This document shows, one piece after another, positions 51,799 to 60,219 of a stretch of DNA of 64,000 bases (positions are counted from its first letter, which is position 1; the number at the start of each line of letters is the position of its first letter). Source of the stretch: Salinicoccus sesuvii (lineage in GTDB: Bacteria; Bacillota; Bacilli; Staphylococcales; Salinicoccaceae). Where the stretch lies: positions 186,001 to 250,000 of the forward strand of contig NZ_JBHRWV010000008.1 in NCBI RefSeq assembly GCF_042648145.1. The letters run 5' to 3'. The notes under the pieces were generated by a model. The model saw only the letters and a list, made by a program, of their open reading frames with translations. It was not told the origin of the DNA and ran no database searches. The translations under genes were made by a program, and so were the position numbers.

Positions 51799-52284
51799 CT
51801 AGAAGACAAGCGCATCGAGCAGGAACCATATTACCATGAGTACATAGACGACTGCGTTGAATACTGCACTTGAAACAAACGCAAGCAATGAACCTACAGA
51901 TGCCTTGAACGCTTGGTTTAAGTCTCTGGAATTGATAAGTTCCACAACTAATACCAGCACAAAAGGCACGAATATAATTCCAAACGGTGGATAGAGGAAC
52001 ATACCGACGACTACACCGACAATGGCGGCATATTCACCGCGCTTTGTCCCCCCATATTTTTTGACGAAATAGCTGTTTGCGATAAAGTCGCTGAATAGGA
52101 CCAAGACTGTCAATACAAATACGACGAGCCAGAACATCCAAGATAAGGTCTCACTGTTGATCAGAAAATGATATACAAGAAAGCCGATCCAGAACATGAG
52201 TACCGAAGGTACAACAGGAAAAACCAGACCTGCAAATCCGATGATGAATGAAGCGACAACGACGAGCCACCAGATAATCTCCAT
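51799..52284 (-). CDS. DUF456-family membrane protein
   Basis: 161 aa with four to five hydrophobic helices. The DUF456 pattern is visible: GFAGLVFPVVPSVLMFWIGFLVYHF near residue 16, then a conserved loop NSYFVKKYGGTKRGEYAAIVGVVVGMFLYPPFGIIFVPF. Function unknown. Its ATG overlaps the stop of the MFS gene (TAATG), so the two are coupled. Confidence 0.85.
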   Translation of the reverse strand: MEIIWWLVVVASFIIGFAGLVFPVVPSVLMFWIGFLVYHFLINSETLSWMFWLVVFVLTVLVLFSDFIANSYFVKKYGGTKRGEYAAIVGVVVGMFLYPPFGIIFVPFVLVLVVELINSRDLNQAFKASVGSLLAFVSSAVFNAVVYVLMVIWFLLDALVF

Positions 52285-53489
52285 TAAACTTCTCCTTTCT
52301 TAACTTCACTTTGTGTGAAGAAAAATAAAACAAATGCTGTGAATACGAACGCGCCTGCAATAAAGAATGAGTACTCCAAGCCTACAATATCGCTGGCAAA
52401 GCCACCAAGTAGGTTGCCTAGCAGCTGACCGATAATCATCCCATTGGCAAATAGCGTTGAGGCATAGCCTGGGAAATCGGGAAGCAGGTCCTGGAAATAG
52501 CTAATGCCGAGCCCGAGAAGCACAGCTAGGAAGATGGCCAGAGGAAACTGACCGATAATCATTGCTGTAAAGTCATTAAATATACCGATTGAAAAGAAAA
52601 ACAGGCTCCCAAGGAAAGCACCGACGATCAGAAGTGTTCTCGAACTGACCTTACCTGCAATGTAACCCATCAGTATCATAAGCGGTACCTCAAGGCCTGC
52701 ACAAAGGCTTGAAAGGATGCCGACACCCCGTTCTCCTGCTTCTAAGTACTGCGTTACATACAAAGGCATATTCAGAAGATACATCCATTGTCCCACATGC
52801 AGCATGGTAAATGCTACAAATGGCAACAGCAGTGCAGGTGTTTTGAGAATATTAGGCGGTCTATTCCCTTCATAATCCCTTATTGTTGCAGCACTTTGTG
52901 GCGCTACTCGCTTCTTTGCGGGCTTAATTAGAATTGACAGACAAAGTACTAGAATAAACATGAGTACGGTACCGGTAAAAAGTCCATTGAATCCGTAAAT
53001 ACCGAGCAGTACAGAGCCAATCAAAGGACCAAAAAGAAAACCGAAGGAGAACATGGACCTGAGTACTGTATTTGCCATTACTGCCATGTTGGATCTATAG
53101 GCATTAATCGATTCGCGCGCTGATGCGTATAGTTGGGGCATGGCAGGTGCACCAAGTGCCGCAAAAATAATGTAGGACAAAGCCAGAAGCCATACGTTGC
53201 CGATGACAAGATAGCTGCTAAAAGCAATAACCATCATCACCAGAGCACCGATAATCAGATACTTGCGATCAAAAGCAAGATGGTCACTCTTCCTACCAAC
53301 CATCGTATTCATCAGGAAACCGCCTACTGCGGTAATAGCCATAAATACGCCATAAGCTGAAGTCGACATGCCATGGCGCTCCGTCATGAAGATAACCAGA
53401 AAAGGAGCTGTTAAGGAAACAGCCATTCCAAGTAGCATCATGTTAATCAGAAATAATCGATAATTCTGTATCCTGAAAAGTTCGCGCAT
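52284..53489 (-). CDS. MFS transporter of the sugar-efflux (SET) type
   Basis: 401 aa, 12 helices. Segments GMAVSLTAPFLVIFMTERHGMS near 20 and GRKSDHLAFDRKYLI near 66 resemble SetA/SetB sugar efflux proteins. The substrate is a guess from family only. It lies 38 bases after the ccpE-like gene in the same direction and is coupled to the DUF456 gene. No strong ribosome-binding site is visible before the ATG. Confidence 0.82.
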   Translation of the reverse strand: MRELFRIQNYRLFLINMMLLGMAVSLTAPFLVIFMTERHGMSTSAYGVFMAITAVGGFLMNTMVGRKSDHLAFDRKYLIIGALVMMVIAFSSYLVIGNVWLLALSYIIFAALGAPAMPQLYASARESINAYRSNMAVMANTVLRSMFSFGFLFGPLIGSVLLGIYGFNGLFTGTVLMFILVLCLSILIKPAKKRVAPQSAATIRDYEGNRPPNILKTPALLLPFVAFTMLHVGQWMYLLNMPLYVTQYLEAGERGVGILSSLCAGLEVPLMILMGYIAGKVSSRTLLIVGAFLGSLFFFSIGIFNDFTAMIIGQFPLAIFLAVLLGLGISYFQDLLPDFPGYASTLFANGMIIGQLLGNLLGGFASDIVGLEYSFFIAGAFVFTAFVLFFFTQSEVKKGEV

Positions 53490-53527
53490 TTTACCAACCT
53501 GTTCTTTCTATATATAGTCTTCGGTAC

Positions 53528-54385
53528 TCAGTTTGCATTGACGAACGTCCTTACGAGCTTCAGAAATGCTTCCACTTGCGGAAGTTCAAGTACGCTCCTG
53601 TCGAATGCAATATAAGTATTGCGGGTAATTGGGCGCCCATCTACCTTCACCTCGTCAACATTGAATTTTTTCGTGTCGAAACCTTCTACAACAATCTCTG
53701 GAAGAACGGTCATGCCAATCCCTTCAAGTAGCAGTGCGCGACAGGTTGCGATCTGGTCAACCTTGATCTGCGCATCGTAATTACGACTGAATCGATGTTC
53801 AAAAAAATGCTCAATTTCACTGATGTACATAGGATCCGCTTGAAACTCAATGATTGGCAAGCTGGATCTGTCGTCGCTATTTTTTGGCGTTACAAGATAA
53901 TGGCGATCTACAAACAGCAACTCGTTCTGCTTGTTCAGTATCTGGTTGCCACGTACGATAGAAATATGAAAATCGTTCTGCTCCCCGATAATCTGCTGAG
54001 AAGACCCGACCTTTATTTTAATATTCACGTTTGGATAGAGTTTTAGATACTGTGCCAGTATTTCCGGAAGGATGGTATGACCGATCAGTGAAGACACACC
54101 TATCGATAAGTTCCCCTGGATGGAATTCTGATTGATTCGGATATACTCCTTGACTAGCGCTTCACGTTCAACCACGCTTCTGGCATGATCAATGATCTTT
54201 TCCCCTTCACCTGTTACGTACAATTCCTTCTTTGTTCGAATAAAAATTTTTACTCCCCACTCATCTTCAATCGATTTGAGACGCTGACTGACAGCAGGCT
54301 GTGAGATGAAGAGTTTTTCGGCAGCACGTCTTAATGTACGGGTTTCATCCAACGTGACTAGAAGCTTATAATCATCGACCTTCAT
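53528..54385 (-). CDS. ccpE: CcpE-like LysR-family regulator
   Basis: 285 aa. The N-terminal HTH (DYKLLVTLDETRTLRRAAEKLFISQPAVSQRLKSIE) and the effector domain (SLIGHTILPEILAQYL near 105, PIIEFQADPMYISEIE near 185, VDQIATCRALLLEGIGMTVLPEI near 218) closely follow staphylococcal CcpE, the citrate-responsive activator of the TCA cycle. I start at the ATG at 54385 with AAAGGA 9 bases upstream; the 23 codons before it lack homology. The assignment is from remembered sequence, so the symbol is somewhat less sure than the family. Confidence 0.78.
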   Translation of the reverse strand: MKVDDYKLLVTLDETRTLRRAAEKLFISQPAVSQRLKSIEDEWGVKIFIRTKKELYVTGEGEKIIDHARSVVEREALVKEYIRINQNSIQGNLSIGVSSLIGHTILPEILAQYLKLYPNVNIKIKVGSSQQIIGEQNDFHISIVRGNQILNKQNELLFVDRHYLVTPKNSDDRSSLPIIEFQADPMYISEIEHFFEHRFSRNYDAQIKVDQIATCRALLLEGIGMTVLPEIVVEGFDTKKFNVDEVKVDGRPITRNTYIAFDRSVLELPQVEAFLKLVRTFVNAN

Positions 54386-54458
54386 AATGCAACATCCTTT
54401 CATCAATAATGAAATATTATCACAAATACAGACAGAGATAATGACTGAATACAAATAA

Positions 54459-54484
54459 GTGTTAATAATCCGGGTGTGGGGTAT
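54459..54484 (+). promoter_or_regulatory. Sigma-B promoter for the stress SDR
   Basis: GTGTTA, 14 bases, GGGTAT, 39 bases before the ATG. The -10 is perfect and the -35 matches 4 of 6. Spacing equals that of the other two sigma-B sites. Homologous SDRs in Bacillus (YdaD type) are sigma-B controlled. Confidence 0.68.
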
Positions 54485-54522
54485 ATGCCTATTACATCAT
54501 TCTATTAGGAGGCGCGAGAATA

Positions 54523-55401
54523 ATGACCGAAGAAAACAAGTACAAACAGGTGGATGAAGCGGTTGAAGGGTATACACAAGATCGCCAGCCAGGTATTGAA
54601 AAAGACATGGACCCAAAACCGATTTTTGAAGATGAGAATTACAAAGGAAGCGAAAAACTAAAGGATAAAGTTGCCATCATTACAGGTGGAGATTCAGGCA
54701 TCGGTCGAGCGGTTGCGATAGCCTACGCAAAAGAAGGTGCCGATATCGTCATCGGTTATCTTGATGAACACGATGATGCGAAAAAAACAAAAGAAATTGC
54801 AGAGTCATACGGCGCTAAATGTGAAATATACGCATTTGATGTAAAGCAAAAGGCAGAGTGCAATAAGCTTGTCGACTTTACCATCGAAAATTTCGGTAAA
54901 CTGAATGTGCTTGTCAATCATGCCGGCGTACAGTATCCTACCGACGAATTCCTAGATATTACAGAAGAAAAAATTCGTGAAACTTTTGAAACAAATATCT
55001 ACGGTATCATATTCATGTCACAAGCAGCAGTGCCGCATCTACACAAAGGAGATGCCATCATCAATACCACGAGCGTCACGGCATACAGAGGCTCACCTGA
55101 GCTCATCGACTATTCGGCAACAAACGGTGCAATCACATCATTTACACGCTCACTATCAGGTAACTTGGCGGAAAAAGGAATACGCGTCAATGGTGTGGCA
55201 CCAGGCCCTATCTACACACCGCTTATTCCGGCAACATTCAGTGCCGAGAAAGTGGAAAAACACGGTGAAAGCACTCCAATGGGACGTCGCGGACAGCCGA
55301 GCGAACTCGCACCAAGCTATGTTTTACTAGCAAGTAATGACTCAAGCTATATGACTGGTCAAGTACTCCACGTAAATGGTGGAGACTTTGTCACTACCTG
55401 A
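54523..55401 (+). CDS. SDR-family oxidoreductase of the general-stress YdaD/YhxC type
   Basis: 292 aa with the long N-terminal extension typical of this group (DRQPGIEKDMDPKP...YKGSEKLKDK). The NAD(P) motif ITGGDSGIGRAVA is near residue 53, NHAGVQYP near 132 and the catalytic serine in NTTSVTAY near 184. The active-site tyrosine is present, but the usual YxxxK reads Y-S-A-T-N: the lysine codon position is AAC. The C-terminus GQVLHVNGGDFVTT is normal. AGGAGG lies upstream. Sigma-B-type promoter; probably a stress-induced dehydrogenase, if active. Confidence 0.87.
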   Translation: MTEENKYKQVDEAVEGYTQDRQPGIEKDMDPKPIFEDENYKGSEKLKDKVAIITGGDSGIGRAVAIAYAKEGADIVIGYLDEHDDAKKTKEIAESYGAKCEIYAFDVKQKAECNKLVDFTIENFGKLNVLVNHAGVQYPTDEFLDITEEKIRETFETNIYGIIFMSQAAVPHLHKGDAIINTTSVTAYRGSPELIDYSATNGAITSFTRSLSGNLAEKGIRVNGVAPGPIYTPLIPATFSAEKVEKHGESTPMGRRGQPSELAPSYVLLASNDSSYMTGQVLHVNGGDFVTT

Positions 55402-55426
55402 TGCATACCAAAGATTTGAAGCAAGG

Positions 55427-55466
55427 AAAAATCCGAACGACCGGCTAATCGGTCGTTCGGATTTTT
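55427..55466. terminator. Bidirectional terminator
   Basis: Perfect 17-bp stem AAAAATCCGAACGACCG and complement, six-base loop, T-runs both sides, between the SDR and the DUF402 gene. Confidence 0.9.
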
Positions 55467-55995
55467 ATTGTATAAGCGATTTCTGACAGTACTGAACAAA
55501 AGTCTCGAATTGACTAAAATCAGTTTCAATCTTCGTCATCACTTCGTTCGCTACAGAGTAGGCATAATCGTGCTGTTCTTTGGTAATATATCCTCTTTTA
55601 ATTGCACGTTTTAAGTCTCTTTCATCAACTAGTTCAAATCGTCCGTCTGGGAGCACAAGCACATCCAGATAGATATCTTTACGTCGAGCTTTGCCAAGTT
55701 CCAGAATATGTTGAGTATTAATATCGAAATAGTACTGCAACACTTCACCCTTGTCGTTGTACATTACCGTGATACTGTAGCTTCTATTCTCGGACATGAT
55801 CTGTAGCCATTTATAATGATTATCACAAACCCGCACCTTCTTATCGAGTATCGGTACCGTGAGTGGAGAACGCACTTTGTGGATATCTATCAGTCCCACC
55901 AGTACTTTTTCACCATCGTAATTAATAATCTTCTCTTTATAGTCCGATCGGAGGAGACGTCTCCACCCTCTTTTATCGAGATATTTGGTTTTCAT
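55465..55995 (-). CDS. DUF402 protein (nucleoside di/triphosphate phosphatase type)
   Basis: 176 aa. The DUF402 core is visible: LQYYFDINTQHI near 85, then IYLDVLVLPDGRFELVDERDLKRAIKRGYIT near 105 with the metal-binding acids. Staphylococcal relatives (Sa1684/Ntdp type) hydrolyse nucleoside tri- and diphosphates. I start at the ATG at 55995 with AAGGAG 9 bases upstream. It stands alone. Confidence 0.85.
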   Translation of the reverse strand: MKTKYLDKRGWRRLLRSDYKEKIINYDGEKVLVGLIDIHKVRSPLTVPILDKKVRVCDNHYKWLQIMSENRSYSITVMYNDKGEVLQYYFDINTQHILELGKARRKDIYLDVLVLPDGRFELVDERDLKRAIKRGYITKEQHDYAYSVANEVMTKIETDFSQFETFVQYCQKSLIQ

Positions 55996-56072
55996 CACGC
56001 TCATCTCCTTCCCTTGATTATACAAAATTCAGGGAAAGAATGTGAAGGAATTAAAACTTTCAGGCTGTGACA

Positions 56073-58082
56073 CTACTCGATACCAAGTATTAAAAATTGT
56101 TCCGCCGCTGCCAGTGGTTCTCCTCCCATCCCAACACCTTCCATGAAATCGGGTGAATACATCAAGAGACGGTTGCCACTCGAATCAACTTTGCCATCAT
56201 CTATGGTATCAATGATCTCTTCAATCTCTTCTTCGTTTGGCTCTCTAATATAGTAATTTCCAATAAGATCCTTCAAAGGTTTAGTATTATAATCTTTGAA
56301 GAACGTTGCTTTCTCCTGGTCGTTTAAATCGACTATGTGCATTCTCTGTCCAGTGCTTACTCCAACAAAGTCTGAAAGATTATAGTTTTCCATGATTTTT
56401 TCTATCATCGCAGGATTATATAGCGAAACATTACCGTTATAATAGTAACCTGACTCAGTATTCAATGAGGCATTTACAAGCGGCATATTCGAATTGTTTA
56501 TCAGTGTTGGAATCTCTGGATCAATCTGATGCGCAGCTTTCTGATAGTTATCAACGAACTCTGCAATTTCACTTCTAGTTTGTAAATTAAAGTAAGTGTT
56601 GATGCCGTATAATTCCAGATTGACTAGCTCATTGACATCCTCTACATTATAAACCACATCGTATACTTTCGAAAATTCCCCGCTGTCCAACAAAGCCATG
56701 AGTGACTGATAATTTTCAGTTTCCATAGAAATACTGTCGTAACTTCTATTTACATAGGAGCCGTCTTCCATCTTGTAGGCAATTTCAAAAGAACTTGTTT
56801 CGGCGCTATCAGGCATAATACCACGGTCAATAGCTTCTTGGTGCAAAGCTACTGCATTGCTGATCACGCCTTCATCTTCTATGAATAAATAGTCCTCTTT
56901 CATGACATCTTCATCTTGACCGCTCATCCAGGTATTACTATTCCAGTAACCATTAACACTGATACTCTCCACATCACTTTGATCCGGTACATAAGAGGTA
57001 TACTGTTGCCAGCCAATTATGAACACAATCCAGAATACAGCTACAGATATAGTTGCGGTCAATATAGAACGGCGCTTAAAATTTATTTTAGCGGTTCCTT
57101 GGAAAAACATTTCTTGAGTAATATATGAGAACACCGCACCAATCGCAAAAGCGAGTACGTATACTACAATTAAATTCGGTAGAGCAAATGAAATGATCAA
57201 TCCGACGAGTAGCATCCCGGAAATTGTAATCAAGGCCACCAACACATCTCTAATCCAACCATTATTGAAAGTATGATGGACGTTTTCACTCCTACTATTG
57301 TTGTAGTAGAAATAAGACAAGATGATGAGTATGACTGCTATTACCATCCAGATAATTGTCTTCCACCATACAATCCCGTCAACAATCTGCATTATTGAGA
57401 AGATTGGGAATGTATTGTTGACGACGAGTCCCATCAATCCGCCCTCGCCCACCGAAGATGTCGGTGCGATGCCATCATAAAGTAAATCAGCCACTGAAAC
57501 AGTAAGCCCCCAAAAAACCACAGGCAGGAAGAACACAATGACGACCATCTGCATATGAACGAACATACTATTAACGAGAAAGCCTACAAATATCGAAATG
57601 GAAAATACTACGAGGAGGACGAATAAAGTGTAGAAGAACCATTTAACAATATCTGCTGTCGTTATATCGAATACAATAAAGTACCTCTGAAAGAAGAGGA
57701 TCACTGCTGTAATCATAAGCGGAACGACAATATTGATGACACCCGCAATGATCACGTAGCTTAATAGCCCGCCTCTCTTCACAGGCATACTATGCATAAA
57801 GTCGAGCGATGCTTCTTTATGTTTATAGCTCAATAAGAACATCACCATGAAAACGATATACACCATGCTCGCCACAAGTTGAAATGGGAGGGCTTCGTTA
57901 AGTGCACTGCCGGAGACGAAAGTTATTTCTCCTGTTACGTTTTCACTATTGGCCGAGCGAATCCATAAGTAGAGCGGTTGCACAAGTATGTTACCGATAA
58001 GGAACAGGACTGTCAGCCAGAAAATACCTCCCATGAAGTGATTAAGTAACGTTCTATTCAACAATGATGTTGCTGATTTCAT
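56073..58082 (-). CDS. Large ABC-2 type permease of a YtrA-linked transporter
   Basis: 669 aa. Residues 1-345 contain about ten to eleven membrane helices in groups of ABC-2 permease type. After a last helix near 345-365 comes a soluble, presumably external, domain of about 300 residues (from SYVPDQSDVESISV) with no motif I recognise. I start at the ATG at 58082 (MKSATSLLNRTLLNHFMGG) behind GGGGGAT; it overlaps the ATPase gene by about 29 bases. Similar to permeases next to YtrA regulators, but the substrate is unknown. Confidence 0.82.
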   Translation of the reverse strand: MKSATSLLNRTLLNHFMGGIFWLTVLFLIGNILVQPLYLWIRSANSENVTGEITFVSGSALNEALPFQLVASMVYIVFMVMFLLSYKHKEASLDFMHSMPVKRGGLLSYVIIAGVINIVVPLMITAVILFFQRYFIVFDITTADIVKWFFYTLFVLLVVFSISIFVGFLVNSMFVHMQMVVIVFFLPVVFWGLTVSVADLLYDGIAPTSSVGEGGLMGLVVNNTFPIFSIMQIVDGIVWWKTIIWMVIAVILIILSYFYYNNSRSENVHHTFNNGWIRDVLVALITISGMLLVGLIISFALPNLIVVYVLAFAIGAVFSYITQEMFFQGTAKINFKRRSILTATISVAVFWIVFIIGWQQYTSYVPDQSDVESISVNGYWNSNTWMSGQDEDVMKEDYLFIEDEGVISNAVALHQEAIDRGIMPDSAETSSFEIAYKMEDGSYVNRSYDSISMETENYQSLMALLDSGEFSKVYDVVYNVEDVNELVNLELYGINTYFNLQTRSEIAEFVDNYQKAAHQIDPEIPTLINNSNMPLVNASLNTESGYYYNGNVSLYNPAMIEKIMENYNLSDFVGVSTGQRMHIVDLNDQEKATFFKDYNTKPLKDLIGNYYIREPNEEEIEEIIDTIDDGKVDSSGNRLLMYSPDFMEGVGMGGEPLAAAEQFLILGIE

Positions 58083-58959
58083 AGCCTTTATCCCCCATTT
58101 CATATGCGAATATTTCTTCTAATGACAGCGGTAAGATGTCATACATGAGCGGGTCGTACTTTGTCACCTGTTCTTCGATATGGCTGATATTTCCCTTAAT
58201 GATGCACGTAAGGACTCTGCCCTTGGCTTCGTGGTGAACGACACCCATCTCGTGAAAGAACTGATTGTCAGGCAAGTTCTCGAAAGCAATTTGCAGTTTA
58301 CAATGGGAGCCTTTGACTTCGTTTAGATCACGATGGAAAAGTTGCCTACCCATATGCATAATCGATACAGAATCACACAAATCTTCCATTTCCCTCAGGT
58401 TGTGGCTGGATGCGATAACGGTCATCTCATGGTTGGCAATATCTTGCATCATTATGTTCTTCACTTGACGCCTGATGATCGGATCTAATCCATCAAAAGG
58501 TTCATCCAGTAGCATAACTTTTGGTCGGGCAGAAAAGGCCAGAATGAAAGACGCCTGTCGCTTCATTCCTTTAGAGAGCTGGGAGAGCGGCTTTTTCTTC
58601 TCCAAGCCGAAGTGTTCGGAAAGTTGATTGAAACGTTTTGTTGACCAATTCGGATACATCGACTGGTGGAAGTGCGCCATTGATCCAAGTGTTGCCCCAT
58701 TGAAGAAATATGGAATGTCATTGATGAAGAGCACATCACATTTTACGGCTGGATTTTCGAATATAGATGTGTCGTCGAATAGCACTGAGCCAGCGTCCGG
58801 CTTATAGATACCCCCGAGGGTTTTCATCAAAGTGGTCTTTCCTGCACCGTTGGAACCGAGAAGGCCATGAATGGTCCCTGAGTTCACTGTAAGAGTAACT
58901 GCATCCACTGCCTTTTTCCTGCCAAAAGATTTATCAAGCTGTTTAGTCTCGAGTCTCAT
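58054..58959 (-). CDS. ABC transporter ATPase of the YtrA-linked operon
   Basis: 301 aa. Walker A GSNGAGKTT near 36, signature LSKGMKRQASFILAF near 130 (degenerate: LSKGM), Walker B VMLLDEPFDGLDP near 150, H-loop ASSHNLREME. The C-terminal 90 residues form an accessory domain. It overlaps the gntR gene by 17 bases and the permease by 29, so all three are translationally linked. Likely energises the large permease. Confidence 0.92.
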   Translation of the reverse strand: MRLETKQLDKSFGRKKAVDAVTLTVNSGTIHGLLGSNGAGKTTLMKTLGGIYKPDAGSVLFDDTSIFENPAVKCDVLFINDIPYFFNGATLGSMAHFHQSMYPNWSTKRFNQLSEHFGLEKKKPLSQLSKGMKRQASFILAFSARPKVMLLDEPFDGLDPIIRRQVKNIMMQDIANHEMTVIASSHNLREMEDLCDSVSIMHMGRQLFHRDLNEVKGSHCKLQIAFENLPDNQFFHEMGVVHHEAKGRVLTCIIKGNISHIEEQVTKYDPLMYDILPLSLEEIFAYEMGDKGYEISNIIVE

Positions 58960-59335
58960 CTTTCTTTCTCCCCTCTTCTACTGTCTTCTGTATCATTCTG
59001 ATCAAACGTTCCTTGGAGGCGCCTAGATAGAGCAACTCACTTACAATACGCTGGAAGTCTTGAGTAAGTTCCAGTATTTTCATATTATTCTCGTTCTGTT
59101 TTACCTCGCTCACAAAACTGCCCTTCCCCGGTAGAGAATAGATATATCCCTCCCTTTCCAGTTCCCGATAGGCTTTTTGTATCGTGTTAGGATTGATCGT
59201 TAAATCCTGTGCGAGACTCCTGACTGAGGGGAGTTTCTCATCTGGTTTAATCACACCCTGTATGATAAGCTGCTTCACTCGATCTATAAGTTGCTCATAT
59301 ATTGGTATGCGGCTTTTCAAGTCCAAATCAATCAT
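58943..59335 (-). CDS. GntR-family regulator of the YtrA type
   Basis: 130 aa: N-terminal winged helix (PIYEQLIDRVKQLIIQGVIKPDEKLPSVRSLAQDLTINPNTIQKAYRELEREGYI) and only a short C-terminal dimerisation helix pair, the YtrA subfamily layout. GAGGAGGTGG lies 4-6 bases before the ATG. It is first in the operon and lies just below a promoter overlapped by a perfect dyad, so it probably represses itself. Cell-envelope-active compounds induce known relatives. Confidence 0.9.
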   Translation of the reverse strand: MIDLDLKSRIPIYEQLIDRVKQLIIQGVIKPDEKLPSVRSLAQDLTINPNTIQKAYRELEREGYIYSLPGKGSFVSEVKQNENNMKILELTQDFQRIVSELLYLGASKERLIRMIQKTVEEGRKKDETRD

Positions 59336-59353
59336 CCAGCCACCTCCTCTTTT

Positions 59354-59396
59354 CTGTATTAATTAAAATAATACAGTTAATACGGAATTATGACAA
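59354..59396 (-). promoter_or_regulatory. Promoter and operator of the YtrA-type operon
   Basis: On the minus strand TTGTCA, 17 bases, TATTAT. The dyad CTGTATTA-N7-TAATACAG (59354-59376, perfect 8-bp arms) covers the -10, which is what autorepression by a GntR/YtrA dimer needs. Confidence 0.85.
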
Positions 59397-59417
59397 TAAA
59401 AAAACGCCCGAAGGCGT
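59397..59417 (-). terminator. Terminator of the yebC-SDR unit
   Basis: Stem ACGCC/GGCGT with tetraloop TTCG (minus strand) and seven T. It abuts the -35 of the ytrA-type promoter. Confidence 0.8.
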
Positions 59418-59427
59418 AAATTATTTT

Positions 59428-60201
59428 TTACAGTGCGTGACCAGAAGCACCGTCGATGTTGATTGCGTCTCCACTTACATATGAGGCGAGGTCGCTACAA
59501 AGGAAAGTAATGACATTGGCCGCTTCCTTTGTCTCACCAATTCTACCAAGTGGAATATTATGGCGATCAAGTCTTGAATATTCTTCCCAGCTCAATTCAG
59601 GCGCTTCATTTTTCCACTTCTTCTCTATTTGATCACTTCGAATAAGTCCAATACATACCGTATTTACGCGGATATTATATTTCCCGAGATCTTTACTCAT
59701 CGCCTTTGTCATCGCCATGCCCGCAGCACGTGAGACAGTCGTTGGTAGCGAAGAGGCTGGAGGCGTTTTGCCAAGTACAGCTGTCAGATTTACTATGGCT
59801 CCTCCTTGCTTTTTCAGATACGGCAAAGCAGCATTCGACATCCTGACAGCACCCAGCAGCTTAAGATCGAGGTCTTGTTCCCAGTCCGAAATAGATATGT
59901 CCTCAAACGATTTGGCAAATGAACCTCCTGCATTATTGACTAGAACATCGAGGCGTCCGTACCTTTCAATTGCCTGCTCAATAATTTGAGTTGCTGCATC
60001 GTCTTTTCTTACATCTGCAACCACATAGTCTACTTCTCCAAAAGCGGATAGTGCTTCTTTTGTTTCGGCTAGCTTATCCTCGCCTCTGGCTACAAGCATG
60101 ACCTTTGCTCCGAGCTTCACCATCTGTTCTGCCGTTTCCCGACCGATCCCCTTACTGCTACCTGTGATGACTACCACTTTTCCTTGATAACCAAACTCCA
60201 T
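59428..60201 (-). CDS. SDR-family protein with degenerate catalytic residues
   Basis: 257 aa. The cofactor motif ITGSSKGIG (residues 12-20) and NNAGGSF near 89 are intact. The catalytic triad is not: the Ser position reads Ala (NLTAVLG, A141), and YxxxK reads T-T-V-S-R (T154, R158). The C-terminus SGDAINIDGASGHAL is normal. It could be a non-classical reductase or a binding protein. AGAGGAGG lies 6 bases before the ATG. It is 18 bases after yebC, in the same transcript. Confidence 0.83.
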   Translation of the reverse strand: MEFGYQGKVVVITGSSKGIGRETAEQMVKLGAKVMLVARGEDKLAETKEALSAFGEVDYVVADVRKDDAATQIIEQAIERYGRLDVLVNNAGGSFAKSFEDISISDWEQDLDLKLLGAVRMSNAALPYLKKQGGAIVNLTAVLGKTPPASSLPTTVSRAAGMAMTKAMSKDLGKYNIRVNTVCIGLIRSDQIEKKWKNEAPELSWEEYSRLDRHNIPLGRIGETKEAANVITFLCSDLASYVSGDAINIDGASGHAL

Positions 60202-60219
60202 CCTGTTCTCCTCCTCTGT

